64,000 nucleotides of DNA from DAHUXN01 sp963729815. Its GTDB lineage: Bacteria; Acidobacteriota; Terriglobia; Acidiferrales; UBA7541. Location of the stretch: contig CAVSPU010000003.1 in NCBI GenBank assembly GCA_963729815.1, forward strand, positions 1 through 64,000. The letters are read 5' to 3'. Both the position numbers and the translations under genes were made by a program. Under the pieces are notes generated by a model, which saw only the letters and a list, made by a program, of their open reading frames with translations, did not search any database and was not told the DNA's origin. Position 1 is the stretch's first letter. The number at the start of each line of letters is the position of its first letter. Of the stretch, positions 1-7,839 are shown piece after piece.

Positions 1-2
1 CC

Positions 3-2171
3 TACGACGCGCTGCACCGCCAGACGAGCATTACGTATCCATCGGGGCCAAACTCCGGCAATACGCCGGGCAAGTTTTTCGTTTACGATTCCGCGACGGT
101 CGACGGCAATGCGATGGGGAATGCCAAGTCCAGGTTAGCCGAAGCCTACACAGCCACTTGCCAGACCTGCTCGAAGACCACAGACGAGGGCTTTAACTAT
201 ACGCTGCGCGGCGAGGTCACCACCGTCTACGAGTCTACGCCTCATTCGAGCGGATACTTTTGGGTGACTCAGAGCTATTGGGCCAACGGAACTCCAGACT
301 TGGAGACCAACAATCTAGGCAATCTGACCGGCATTACGAACGGGGTAGATGGCGAAGGGCGTGTCAGCACAGTTTCTGCCGGGACCGGTCAGAATCCCGT
401 CACCAGCACGAGCTACAACGCAGCCAGCGAGGCGACCGCGCTGACTTTGGGGTCGGCGGACAGCGATGCGTTCAGCTTCGATCCCAACACGTTCCGCATG
501 ACCCAGTATCAGTTCAACGTGAACGGCCAAGCGGTCACAGGCGCTTTGACCTGGAACGCCAATGGGTCGCTGGGGAAGCTGGCCATCACGGATGCGTTCA
601 ATGCCGCCAATACGCAGACTTGCACGTACAGCCATGACGATCTCGCGCGCATTGCCAGCGGGAATTGCGGCTCGGTTTGGTCGCAGACGTTCACCTACGA
701 CGCTTTCGGCAACCTGACCAAGGCAGGAACGAACTCGTTCAATCCGGGCTATAATACGGCCACGAACCGCATGAGCACCGGGGCCACGTACGACGCGAAT
801 GGCGATGTGCTGACCGACAGCCTGCACAGCTATGCGTGGGACGTGGAGACGCGGCCCACGACTATCGACACAGTTACGGCGACTTACGACGCGCTAGGAC
901 GGATGGTGGAGCAAACCAACTCGGGGACGAGCACGGAGATCGTCTACGATTGCATGGGCAACAAACTCGCGCTGATGAACACAAAGTCCACAGTGGTGAA
1001 AGCATTTACTCCGCTGCCGGGAGGCGGAACGGCGGTATACAACGCAAGCGGGTTGCAGTATTACCGCCATCCCGACTGGCTCGGCAGCTCGCGCTTCTCG
1101 TCAACGCCGAGCCGCACAATGTACAACGACTTGGCGTATGCGCCGTTCGGAGAGCAATACGCAGCCGCCGGGACTACGGGCATAACCAACGTGTCCTTTG
1201 CGGGGAACAATCAGGACACGACGACGAATCTCTACGACGCGGCGAACCGCGAATACGAAATTCTTGGCCGCTGGCCATCGCCCGATCCAGCGGGCAGCGC
1301 GGCAGCGAATCCCGCGAATCCGCAATCGTGGAATCGCTATGCTTATGTGCTGAACAACCCGCTGATTTTTACGGACCCTACGGGTTTAGACACCTATCCG
1401 TGCCCAACTCAGAGTGACCCCTACAGAGTTTGTACGACCGTGACCGTTACCGGAGACGGAGGAGGAGGAGACGGGGGCGGCTGGGATGGGTGGACCGGCG
1501 GGAGTGGTGGTGGAAGCGGCGGCGGGAGTAGTGGCCCTCCCTGTACTTTGGGGAATGTGCTTTCTCCTGTATTTGGACACGGCGAAGCGGCTGTTTTGTC
1601 TCCCGTGTATGGACGCAGCTATGCGGCCGGCTGCGGGGGATGGGGCCGAGGGGGCCAAAACGGTACACCCAAGACCACGCCGCCGCAATCACCGGGCTGC
1701 CCCGCCAATCCTGGCCTTGCTCCGCACTCCGGTGGACTGAGTGTAAGCGGTACAGCGGGTGCTGGACTGGGTTCGGTTGGTGGTTCCGCTGCCACAGGGT
1801 CGTTGGGGGTTGTTTCCGGACAAGGTGCTCCTGTTGTGGGGACAGCCTCCGGAGGAGCAATGACCACGGCTGGTTCGTACACGAATGGCGCACCAAATCA
1901 AACACCGCCCGGCGCGGCTACATATGGTGCATATGCTGGCGTGAGTGCTGCGGCAACATTTTCAAACGGGAATCCGGGCCAATTACGTGGCCCATTTCGT
2001 ATTTTCAGCGTGGAAGTCGGGCTCGGCGCTTTTAATTTCGGATTCCAACTGGCCTGCTCAGGATCAGTTTGTCAAGGATCGATCTCGCCTCCTGGTGCGG
2101 GGTTCGGGATCGGCGTGCTGGTTACGACGATGGCCACCAATACCGCTGTAACGACAAAGCAATGCCAGTAG
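3..2171 (+). CDS. Rhs/YD-repeat protein, 3' part (5' end outside window)
   Basis: The frame is open to the left edge, so this is the C-terminal part of a larger protein. It begins inside a YD repeat (YDALHRQTSITYPSG) and carries further repeats such as YDANGDVLTD and YDALGRM. The conserved end of the Rhs core, YAYVLNNPLIFTDPTGL, is encoded near 1335-1390. After it comes a tail of about 260 residues, very rich in Gly, Ser and Ala, with scattered Cys. Rhs proteins are large exported or surface proteins whose core encloses a variable C-terminal domain, often a toxin. I recognise no toxin fold in this tail, so its activity is unknown. Small membrane proteins directly downstream would suit immunity genes. 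Confidence 0.9.
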   Translation, partial: YDALHRQTSITYPSGPNSGNTPGKFFVYDSATVDGNAMGNAKSRLAEAYTATCQTCSKTTDEGFNYTLRGEVTTVYESTPHSSGYFWVTQSYWANGTPDLETNNLGNLTGITNGVDGEGRVSTVSAGTGQNPVTSTSYNAASEATALTLGSADSDAFSFDPNTFRMTQYQFNVNGQAVTGALTWNANGSLGKLAITDAFNAANTQTCTYSHDDLARIASGNCGSVWSQTFTYDAFGNLTKAGTNSFNPGYNTATNRMSTGATYDANGDVLTDSLHSYAWDVETRPTTIDTVTATYDALGRMVEQTNSGTSTEIVYDCMGNKLALMNTKSTVVKAFTPLPGGGTAVYNASGLQYYRHPDWLGSSRFSSTPSRTMYNDLAYAPFGEQYAAAGTTGITNVSFAGNNQDTTTNLYDAANREYEILGRWPSPDPAGSAAANPANPQSWNRYAYVLNNPLIFTDPTGLDTYPCPTQSDPYRVCTTVTVTGDGGGGDGGGWDGWTGGSGGGSGGGSSGPPCTLGNVLSPVFGHGEAAVLSPVYGRSYAAGCGGWGRGGQNGTPKTTPPQSPGCPANPGLAPHSGGLSVSGTAGAGLGSVGGSAATGSLGVVSGQGAPVVGTASGGAMTTAGSYTNGAPNQTPPGAATYGAYAGVSAAATFSNGNPGQLRGPFRIFSVEVGLGAFNFGFQLACSGSVCQGSISPPGAGFGIGVLVTTMATNTAVTTKQCQ

Positions 2172-2217
2172 TTGGCGCATACTTGGTTAGCAAGGCGAAA
2201 TGGAGGGGAACGTGGGC

Positions 2218-2574
2218 ATGACAGCTACGCCTTCTAGCGATAGTTTCGATCAAGGACGCTACGCCGCTGCTTGGAAAAGGTACAAGGTGCTTCGGCTCCT
2301 CTTCTGTGTGCTGGGAGTTGGATGGTTGCCATTTGTATTCGGGATTGTAACCTTAAGCGACCACTGGAACTTGAGTTCGACCAACTATCCTGCGACGGTC
2401 GCTTGGTTTTTGGTGATTGTGTGGATAATTACGGCTTGCGTGGTCGGTACAATGCGTATTTTGTGGCCTTGTCCCCGCTGTGGGAGGCTCTTTAGAGGTT
2501 TTTTCCAACCGTTTCTGCCAAAACGATGCATACATTGTGGGCTTCCGAGATGGGCTTCACGCGGGGATCAATAG
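2218..2574 (+). CDS. small membrane protein with C-terminal zinc ribbon; possible Rhs immunity protein
   Basis: The protein is 118 residues from the ATG at 2218, chosen because GGAGGGG lies 9 bases upstream; an in-frame ATG at 2200 is the alternative. Two hydrophobic segments (LRLLFCVLGVGWLPFVFGIV and a second near residues 60-82) are followed by CPRCG...CIHCG, a four-Cys zinc-ribbon pattern. It starts 46 bases after the Rhs gene. A short protein just behind an Rhs tail is the usual position of a cognate immunity gene. No family was recognised, so the immunity role is inference from position only. Confidence 0.6.
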   Translation: MTATPSSDSFDQGRYAAAWKRYKVLRLLFCVLGVGWLPFVFGIVTLSDHWNLSSTNYPATVAWFLVIVWIITACVVGTMRILWPCPRCGRLFRGFFQPFLPKRCIHCGLPRWASRGDQ

Positions 2575-2925
2575 TTGCCGCAATCGCCGACAGACAATTC
2601 TGACCCCACTAAACTACCAACGTGCATTTCGGTTTTCGGGAAGGCAACGCTTAACGCTTTGAATCCGGTAAGCCCAAGCCTTGCGACTCCAGGCGAAGCC
2701 GCGACTACGTTCACCAGTGCAGTGCAGTACAACGCGGCTCTCAATTACGCTGCCACACAAGGCCTCACATATCCTTTGAAGTCGAGCGTTTTCCGCTCCA
2801 TGATGGCGGCTTCTCAAGAAACTGCTGCTGCTGCTCTTCCCCTGACCTTGGTCCTAGCAGAAGCCCAAGGTCTGTACGTAGAACTGTCCCAGGCTGCGAA
2901 GGGCGCATGTAGAGCATCGTTTTAG
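2575..2925 (+). CDS. possible displaced Rhs C-terminal tail (orphan fragment)
   Basis: This 116-codon frame begins with TTG directly after the preceding stop codon and in the same frame, with no clear independent ribosome-binding site. The product is Ala/Thr/Ser-rich (for example NPVSPSLATPGEAATTF and SMMAASQETAAAALPL), with no signal peptide and no recognised domain. Rhs loci often keep old C-terminal tails behind the active one, each followed by its own immunity gene. The order tail, small membrane protein, this frame, small membrane protein fits that layout. It could also be a non-coding remnant. The assignment is inference. Confidence 0.35.
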   Translation: MPQSPTDNSDPTKLPTCISVFGKATLNALNPVSPSLATPGEAATTFTSAVQYNAALNYAATQGLTYPLKSSVFRSMMAASQETAAAALPLTLVLAEAQGLYVELSQAAKGACRASF

Positions 2926-2935
2926 AGGCAAGCAT

Positions 2936-3334
2936 ATGGGGCATCAACTGGTGACACGGCGAAAGATGAGGGACTTTGTTCTTTACGTTTTCGTGGCGAT
3001 AACTGTAGTCCTGTTTATCGCATGGGCCGCAATACGTACAGGGCAAGAGAGCGGTAATCCTGAGCTTCCATTGAAATGGCTTGGATTCGCAGCTTTCTCC
3101 GCTCTCGCGTTCGGCTATCCGATAAGGATGTTTAGGCACTCTTGGCGGAACACGAGGTTCCGGTTGACCTTAGTGGGCCTTGTTGTGGTGCATCTCGCAG
3201 TGGTTATTCCTCTTCTCTTGAGAGTGCCTTCGGTGCCTCTCGCCTGGTACTTGGTTGGCGCGATAGTCGAATCGGGGCTAATCTCTGGGTGTTTTGCTTG
3301 GGTCCTAAGAAATTCGCCACGAGGAAACGGTTAA
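2936..3334 (+). CDS. small four-helix membrane protein; possible second immunity protein
   Basis: The product has 132 residues with about four hydrophobic stretches, near residues 13-32, 47-64, 77-96 and 103-124, so it is an integral inner-membrane protein. It starts 10 bases after the putative orphan tail. No family is recognisable. Its size, membrane nature and place behind an Rhs-like tail parallel the protein at 2218-2574, which suggests a second immunity module. A 7-bp hairpin lies 18 bases past the stop codon. Confidence 0.5.
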   Translation: MGHQLVTRRKMRDFVLYVFVAITVVLFIAWAAIRTGQESGNPELPLKWLGFAAFSALAFGYPIRMFRHSWRNTRFRLTLVGLVVVHLAVVIPLLLRVPSVPLAWYLVGAIVESGLISGCFAWVLRNSPRGNG

Positions 3335-3352
3335 CGGCGAGCGCCGGAGGAG

Positions 3353-3369
3353 CCATGCCTTCGGCATGG
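3353..3369. repeat. short palindrome CCATGCC-TTC-GGCATGG
   Basis: Two perfect 7-base arms surround a 3-base loop, which in RNA gives a stable UUCG-type loop. There is no T-run on either side, so it is a poor intrinsic terminator. It has the same TGCC...GGCA form as the palindromes at 5131-5151 and 29796-29813. Confidence 0.6.
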
Positions 3370-3391
3370 GGAGGGGTAGGACACGTCATGT

Positions 3392-3405
3392 ATGAAAGCG
3401 CTGCG
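3392..3405 (+). repeat. subterminal inverted repeat, transposase stop-side end of the IS
   Basis: ATGAAAGCGCTGCG here is the exact reverse complement of 4850-4863. Flanking bases do not match on either side. Confidence 0.75.
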
Positions 3406-3601
3406 TTGTGTCAAGAGCTTCATGACTTTTTCTTTCAGTCTTTCGCGTGAGATTGAAGATTTCGGGACACACGTGCACACGGCCGCGACGGGGCGGTGAT
3501 GTTGCCGAGGCTCAGTCGCGAGGACGATTTTTTTCGCTTATCAGAAGCCTTTCGTGGACTGTCGGCAGCTGTCTCTGTGAACCTCCGAAAAAGATTTCGC
3601 T
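3406..3601 (-). ncRNA. candidate bridge/seek RNA region of the IS1111-type element
   Basis: The 196 bases between the transposase stop codon and the inverted repeat hold no credible gene. IS110-family recombinases are guided by an element-encoded structured RNA, and in the IS1111 subgroup it is encoded in this position. I assign it by position only; target-matching loops could not be derived without known ends and target. Confidence 0.35.
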
Positions 3602-4798
3602 CTATCGCCCATTTGCTCGTGCTTGCGGTTTCGTCATGAGCCATGTATTCGCCCTGCTGCGGGCATGAGCATATCGGTTGAGGGTTTCGCATTCACCCCG
3701 AGGCCTCTTCCCTGTAGTTGCTGGAAAGGGCCAGACGTGTCTCGCGCTTACCCCTTCCTGGACGAAATCAACTTCTGTTGGTGCCCGGTAATTTTCCCGT
3801 TTGCGGAGGATCCAATAGCTGGCTTCGGCCAAATGCCGAGCGACGGCCACGATGGCGCGGCCATGCCCGCGTCTTGCCAGCAGTCTCTGATAGAGAGAGC
3901 CGATGTGGGAACGCCGATGCGTTTTTAGCCGCACTGCGCAATTCGCCGCTTCGACAAAGGCCCATTTCAAATACTGGTTCACAAAATGCGATATGCCGCC
4001 GAGGCGTGTGTGACCGCCGCTGGAAAATACTCGCGGCACAAGCCCTGCGTAACTCGCTAGATTTTCGGCGCGCGGGAAGCGCAGCACATCACCAATCTCC
4101 AGCCAGATCACGGGAGCGAGAATCTCGCCTACTCCGGGAATGGTCCTTAGAAGCTGAACTTCGGAACCACGTGCGATTTCCTCACGGATGCGCTGCTCGA
4201 TGGCCTCGATGTGCGCCGCTAGTTCATCCAGGGCATTGAGTTGGACTTGCACCATGCGCGCCGTCTCCGGCGGGAACTCGGCCAGACGAGATGCCAGATA
4301 TTCGCGCCCCTTGATTCCGAACAGATCGGTGATGGAATCAGTGTGCAAGCCGTAGCGATCCACGGCCGCGTGAATGCGGTGTTTGAGACTGGAGCGCAGA
4401 TCGCGCAAGGCCATGCGCGTGCGGAGAAGCTCTCGCTGGTCTCGCAAAGGACCCGGCGGAATCCAAGACTCCGGCAGAGTTCCGTTGCGCAGAAGAATCG
4501 CGAGTCCCTTGGCGTCGAGCGCATCCGTCTTGTTGGTCCTGCCCATGCGTTTCTTGGCTTCCATGGGGTTCGCCAGATGCACGTGATGGCCGGCTCGTTC
4601 CATCTCGTCCACGAGCCAATACCAATGGCCGGTGGATTCGATGGCGATTTCACTCTTCGCTGGGAGTTGTTTCAAGAAATCGGCGTAGTGTCGCTGACTG
4701 TGTTCGACGCGAATCGGTGTGGTTGCCCGGCCTCGCTCGTCAACAGCCACAAACACTGAGAATCTCTTGTGTGCGTCGCATCCGATGAACTGCTGCAT
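3602..4798 (-). CDS. IS110/IS1111 family transposase
   Basis: This is an RNA-guided DEDD recombinase of 398 residues. The N-terminal RuvC-like domain starts FIGCDAHKRFSVFVAVDE (first Asp) and continues with AIESTGHWYW (Glu) and KTDALDAKGLA (Asp pair). The C-terminal domain has the helix-hairpin motif TIPGVGEILAPV and FSSGGHTRLGGISH, where the family's catalytic serine lies. The ATG at 4798 is preferred over upstream starts because AGGAGGT stands 6 bases before it. The last 55 residues or so extend past the conserved domain. All visible active-site residues are intact, so the enzyme may be functional. Confidence 0.93.
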   Translation of the reverse strand: MQQFIGCDAHKRFSVFVAVDERGRATTPIRVEHSQRHYADFLKQLPAKSEIAIESTGHWYWLVDEMERAGHHVHLANPMEAKKRMGRTNKTDALDAKGLAILLRNGTLPESWIPPGPLRDQRELLRTRMALRDLRSSLKHRIHAAVDRYGLHTDSITDLFGIKGREYLASRLAEFPPETARMVQVQLNALDELAAHIEAIEQRIREEIARGSEVQLLRTIPGVGEILAPVIWLEIGDVLRFPRAENLASYAGLVPRVFSSGGHTRLGGISHFVNQYLKWAFVEAANCAVRLKTHRRSHIGSLYQRLLARRGHGRAIVAVARHLAEASYWILRKRENYRAPTEVDFVQEGVSARHVWPFPATTGKRPRGECETLNRYAHARSRANTWLMTKPQARANGR

Positions 4799-4849
4799 CT
4801 TTGCACCTCCTCGTGGCGCGACCACAACGTATCGCGACCACGAAGCGCT

Positions 4850-4863
4850 CGCAGCGCTTTCAT
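4850..4863 (-). repeat. subterminal inverted repeat, transposase start-side end of the IS
   Basis: CGCAGCGCTTTCAT on the plus strand is the exact inverted copy of 3392-3405, about 50 bases upstream of the transposase start. Confidence 0.75.
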
Positions 4864-5157
4864 CAGATCACCCCAGAATGGGTGCTGCACAGCAACTTTG
4901 GTTGCTGTAGGGGAACCAGAAGGAAATCAGCGACTTACAAAACTTCCGGCGCTGGCGGTTAACCTTCGGGCGCTCTCGGTTAACGTGCTGGTGCGGCGCG
5001 AGTTGTCGCATCGCGGTTGCTCTGCGGTAACTTCCGGGCGGGTGGCGCACCCTTTGACGTGCAAGGGTGCGGTTTTTCGCCGTCTCTTTCGCTTGCTCCG
5101 AGGAGAATCTGAGCGTGTCGGCGACGACGAGCCTGCCTGCGGCAGGCAGGCAATCAG
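4864..5157. other. non-coding remnant DNA between the IS and the Rhs relic
   Basis: No convincing gene was seen on either strand. Minus-strand frames running through it have no ribosome-binding site and no recognisable protein. It contains the 21-base palindrome at 5131-5151. It is probably degraded accessory DNA. Confidence 0.5.
5131..5151. repeat. 21-base near-perfect palindrome (GCCTGCCTGC / GCAGGCAGGC)
   Basis: Ten-base perfect arms are separated by a single G. It lies between the IS element and the Rhs relic and resembles the other TGCC...GGCA palindromes in the window. Confidence 0.65.
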
Positions 5158-5244
5158 CTTTCCTCGACCGGCTTTTCGTACGATGCGGCGGGGAACATGC
5201 TGACCGACGGAGCGAATTCCTAGAGGCACTATACCTTCGATGAC
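5158..5244 (+). pseudogene. Rhs/YD-repeat core relic
   Basis: One frame reads FSYDAAGNMLTDGANS, a classic Rhs YD repeat. A TAG stop at 5221-5223 interrupts it, and the same frame continues RHYTFDD, matching the next half-repeat. There is no start codon and no continuing core, so it is a broken piece of an Rhs gene in the same orientation as the Rhs gene at the left edge. It ends within about 16 bases of the cas1 stop codon, which makes it a marker for the insertion boundary of the cas1 locus. Confidence 0.7.
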
Positions 5245-5259
5245 TCAACTGAGTCTGAG

Positions 5260-6804
5260 CTACTCCTGGGCATTCGAGGAAATACTTATCAGCTTCGCGA
5301 TTGTCATCCAATGCCGTTGATGCGGCATTCGGCTCCCCTTGCGTATATCCGTCGCGTAGGGCTTCGAGATTCCAAGAGCCAAAGCGATGGCCGGAATCGT
5401 AAGCGTTGCCAGTTTCGGTTGAATCTTTTCTCGATAAACCTTTCCCGTCAACCATTTCGGCAAGTCAGCGGGATTCCATGCTCGTTTAGCGGCTTCTTGT
5501 CTCAGCATTGTTGACGCACGCTGCGCTTCTGCCTTTGGCCGATGTGTCGCAATGCGTCCCAGTTCCGCGACTTTGAGCATGGCGGTTTTGGAATCTTCTA
5601 TCGCACATGGCTTGCAATAAGTATGACCTTCTGTTGTCGGCGAACCGCAAGTTCGACATACGGCGGGCGGATGCGGAGCACGGACTTTTCGCAACAATAC
5701 TTCCCCGGTTCGGCTTCGCCGCTGTTGCGTCAATCGCGTGGCCGGGCCTGTCCACGAAGCAGGCTTTTGCGTTGTTGACCAGAGTTTGCGGCATACGCTC
5801 TCAGCTACAGGCGCGACAGCCCAAGCCCAAGTCCGGGCAGTTTCGGAAAGGCGAGCCGCGAAAGAACCGACAAGCCGACAGTTGCCATCCCGCTGTTCAA
5901 AAAACCATTCTCGGCGCAATGGTTCACGACTAATCCAATCAAACACGTAGGCATCTACTCGCGGGCGAATTGGTTCCATCAAGTCGGATGCCAAGCTGTC
6001 GCGTGACGGGCTATCAAAATGCAGTACGCCAAGACCGGGATCGAGTCCGAGCGCAGCGGCGGCTAGCCGGGCTTCAGATTCGAGGAGCGCGTAAAAATAA
6101 TTAAGCATCGCGTTCGGCGGATTCACAGCTAATCGCGGTGAACCCGTGAGTGGGGAAACACGGAATCCGAACCTAAGCCAATGCTCAGGCACGCGGCGAA
6201 CATCAGCCTTCGCAAACATGATCGGTAACTTGCGCCACGCGGCCCAATATGCTTTTGCAGCTTGGGCTTCAAAAGACCGCAAGCCATCAATGGAATTCGA
6301 GATTGCGAGTTTTACGCGGGCATTGGCGATTTGAGCAGCCACATCGACATCGTGAAACTTCTCGCGAATCAGCCGCTCTTGTGCAACAAGCTTCTGATCG
6401 AGCAATTCGCGTGCAATCTCCAACGCTGTTTCGGAGCGATAAGCAAGGGCTTGCGCCCGTCGCAACCGCGCATCGGAAGGGCGAACCGGGCCAGTCGTGG
6501 CGAGTACGCAACCGTCTCGATCCAGCATCACGAAACTGGCATCTTGATCCGCAAGCCAGCAAAGCGCGGAGAGAGTTACCGTGCCATCGTTGCCGATCAC
6601 AACAAGCCGCCTGATACCGTGGCCGATCCGGGCAAACCGGGCCGCTGTGCGGCGCGATCCGATGCCGTCATGGATGATGAGATGTCCTCGATCCACGCGA
6701 ACATCAATGCCGTAGCCGTACAGCGTTATGACTCCGTGTCTCGGCTCTATTGGGATGAAATTGCAGTGTTCGGAAACTTGCGGTACGGTTTGCGTAGCTG
6801 CCAT
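5260..6804 (-). CDS. cas1: Cas1-family integrase (casposase-like) with zinc ribbon and HTH
   Basis: The product has 514 residues, against roughly 300-340 for ordinary CRISPR Cas1. The Cas1 catalytic core is clear: NAMLNYFYALLESE (metal-binding Glu at 242 or 244), GVLHFDSPSRDSLASDLMEP (His262, Asp274, Glu277), then RPRVDAYVF. It continues into a four-Cys zinc ribbon (Cys383, 386, 397, 400) and a C-terminal helix-turn-helix near residues 466-500 (ALALGISKPYATDIRKGSRM). C-terminal HTH extensions are typical of casposases. The ATG at 6804 has GGAGG upstream. No cas2 or CRISPR array is nearby. Expected role: integrating element ends into target DNA. Family call firm; casposase role inferred from context. 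Confidence 0.88.
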   Translation of the reverse strand: MAATQTVPQVSEHCNFIPIEPRHGVITLYGYGIDVRVDRGHLIIHDGIGSRRTAARFARIGHGIRRLVVIGNDGTVTLSALCWLADQDASFVMLDRDGCVLATTGPVRPSDARLRRAQALAYRSETALEIARELLDQKLVAQERLIREKFHDVDVAAQIANARVKLAISNSIDGLRSFEAQAAKAYWAAWRKLPIMFAKADVRRVPEHWLRFGFRVSPLTGSPRLAVNPPNAMLNYFYALLESEARLAAAALGLDPGLGVLHFDSPSRDSLASDLMEPIRPRVDAYVFDWISREPLRREWFFEQRDGNCRLVGSFAARLSETARTWAWAVAPVAESVCRKLWSTTQKPASWTGPATRLTQQRRSRTGEVLLRKVRAPHPPAVCRTCGSPTTEGHTYCKPCAIEDSKTAMLKVAELGRIATHRPKAEAQRASTMLRQEAAKRAWNPADLPKWLTGKVYREKIQPKLATLTIPAIALALGISKPYATDIRKGSRMPHQRHWMTIAKLISISSNAQE

Positions 6805-6830
6805 TGGAGCTTAACCCTCCGTGGTAGTTA

Positions 6831-6864
6831 GGGCTTGTCGTTTGCTCGAACAAACGACAGGCCC
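6831..6864. promoter_or_regulatory. long hairpin in the divergent cas1 leader
   Basis: Fourteen-base arms (6831-6844 and 6851-6864) flank the loop CTCGAA. The only irregularity is one position that forms a U-G pair in plus-strand RNA. No T-run follows in either direction, so it is not a standard terminator. It lies 26 bases upstream of the cas1 start, in the cas1 5' leader, within the 198-base divergent gap that should hold the promoters of both arms. It could be an operator, an RNA control element or an integrase site. Confidence 0.6.
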
Positions 6865-7002
6865 GCTTCTTCTATATTGTATCAGCTTCTAAGGGCTTCT
6901 CTGGCTTGCTAATCCAAATTGGTGTCGTGAAGTTGAAACGACGTTAAGAAGAAACTCTGATTGTAGCAATAGTGCGATGCGTCAGATAAAATCAGGCGAA
7001 GA

Positions 7003-7839
7003 ATGTCAGCCGATTACGAAACTTTGTTTCCTCCAAGACCTTTCTGGTTCGTCAGCGCAGAATTGTTGACGAACCTCTTGCATGCTGAACTGAGTGCAAT
7101 AATGAAGCTCTTCGCAAAGTGGCCCGACTTGCGCAAGCTTTTCGACGCGCCGGAAGCAACCTTTCCACAGCGCACCGCTTGCTTCGAGTTGCTGGCACAT
7201 TGCAAAGTTATAGAAACAATCGATGAAATTCTCTCGGGCGGAGGTTATCTGGAATCACCGGCTCTCAGTGACGAAGAGTCAACCGCACTCGCTTGCTCAC
7301 AAAATCTCGTCTCTCCAGATGCCCCTGCATGGGTACGAGAGGCTAATGACGTGGCTGAGTTGCTACCATTCCGTATCCGCCGCGCACTACCCGAACCACT
7401 CCGCGACGAAATCTCCATAACTGATCCCGTAAAGGGCGAGGCGGCCCGTTCAGCCGTGAAAAGAGTCAGCACAGTTGAGCAACTGCAATCTTTTACTAAC
7501 GGTGTACTCGAACAGCAGTTACGACGATTACAGTCGCGCTGGTCAACTGATGTCTTTCCAGAAAGACAAATGCGGAGATCAAGTAAGAGGAAAAACTTGC
7601 ACACCCGCGACGCACTGCGGATGAGACGAGACAAACTGATTGCCGAAATTGCTGAGGTAGCCAGAACACCCGATGAATTTCTACAACTGATGGATGAACG
7701 GAAGGTTCAGCCACAACCTACTTGGAACGCATGGCCCGGCTCGTGGACGCAGGCATACAAAAGCCTCCATCTACGGAAGCTTATCCATCAAGACAAGTCT
7801 CGCGCATTATCGCGCGTACCCTCTCGACGCAGGAAATAA
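7003..7839 (+). CDS. unknown protein of the casposon-like locus
   Basis: The product has 278 residues and is soluble, with no signal peptide or membrane segment. The N-terminal half is unrecognised. The C-terminal third is basic: RKNLHTRDALRMRRDKLIAE, then FLQLMDERKVQP, then WPGSWTQAYK and LRKLIHQDKSR, a pattern that looks like a nucleic-acid-binding or replication accessory region. It is the first gene of the rightward arm, divergent from cas1. The start is the first ATG; only a weak AGGCGA lies before it. TAAAAT at 6987-6992 could be its -10 box. Function unknown. Confidence 0.65.
   Translation: MSADYETLFPPRPFWFVSAELLTNLLHAELSAIMKLFAKWPDLRKLFDAPEATFPQRTACFELLAHCKVIETIDEILSGGGYLESPALSDEESTALACSQNLVSPDAPAWVREANDVAELLPFRIRRALPEPLRDEISITDPVKGEAARSAVKRVSTVEQLQSFTNGVLEQQLRRLQSRWSTDVFPERQMRRSSKRKNLHTRDALRMRRDKLIAEIAEVARTPDEFLQLMDERKVQPQPTWNAWPGSWTQAYKSLHLRKLIHQDKSRALSRVPSRRRK

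Larger units (their letters stand above)
3392..4863 (-). mobile_element. IS1111-type insertion sequence (IS110 family)
   Basis: About 1.47 kb is bounded by perfect 14-base inverted repeats (3392-3405 and 4850-4863) enclosing one transposase. Length and repeat type match the IS1111 subgroup, whose inverted repeats are subterminal, so the true ends should lie a few bases further out. Non-coding DNA is about 52 bases on the start side of the transposase and about 200 on its stop side. IS1111-type elements carry their guide RNA on the stop side. An outward-facing TTGACA (3409-3414, minus strand) sits just inside the repeat at the stop-side end, as expected of a promoter completed on circularisation. 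Confidence 0.75.

Noticed and set aside
4868..5455. 195-codon minus-strand frame between the IS and cas1
   Set aside because: It overlaps the 3' end of cas1 and crosses the Rhs relic and a palindrome, with no ribosome-binding site and no recognisable protein.
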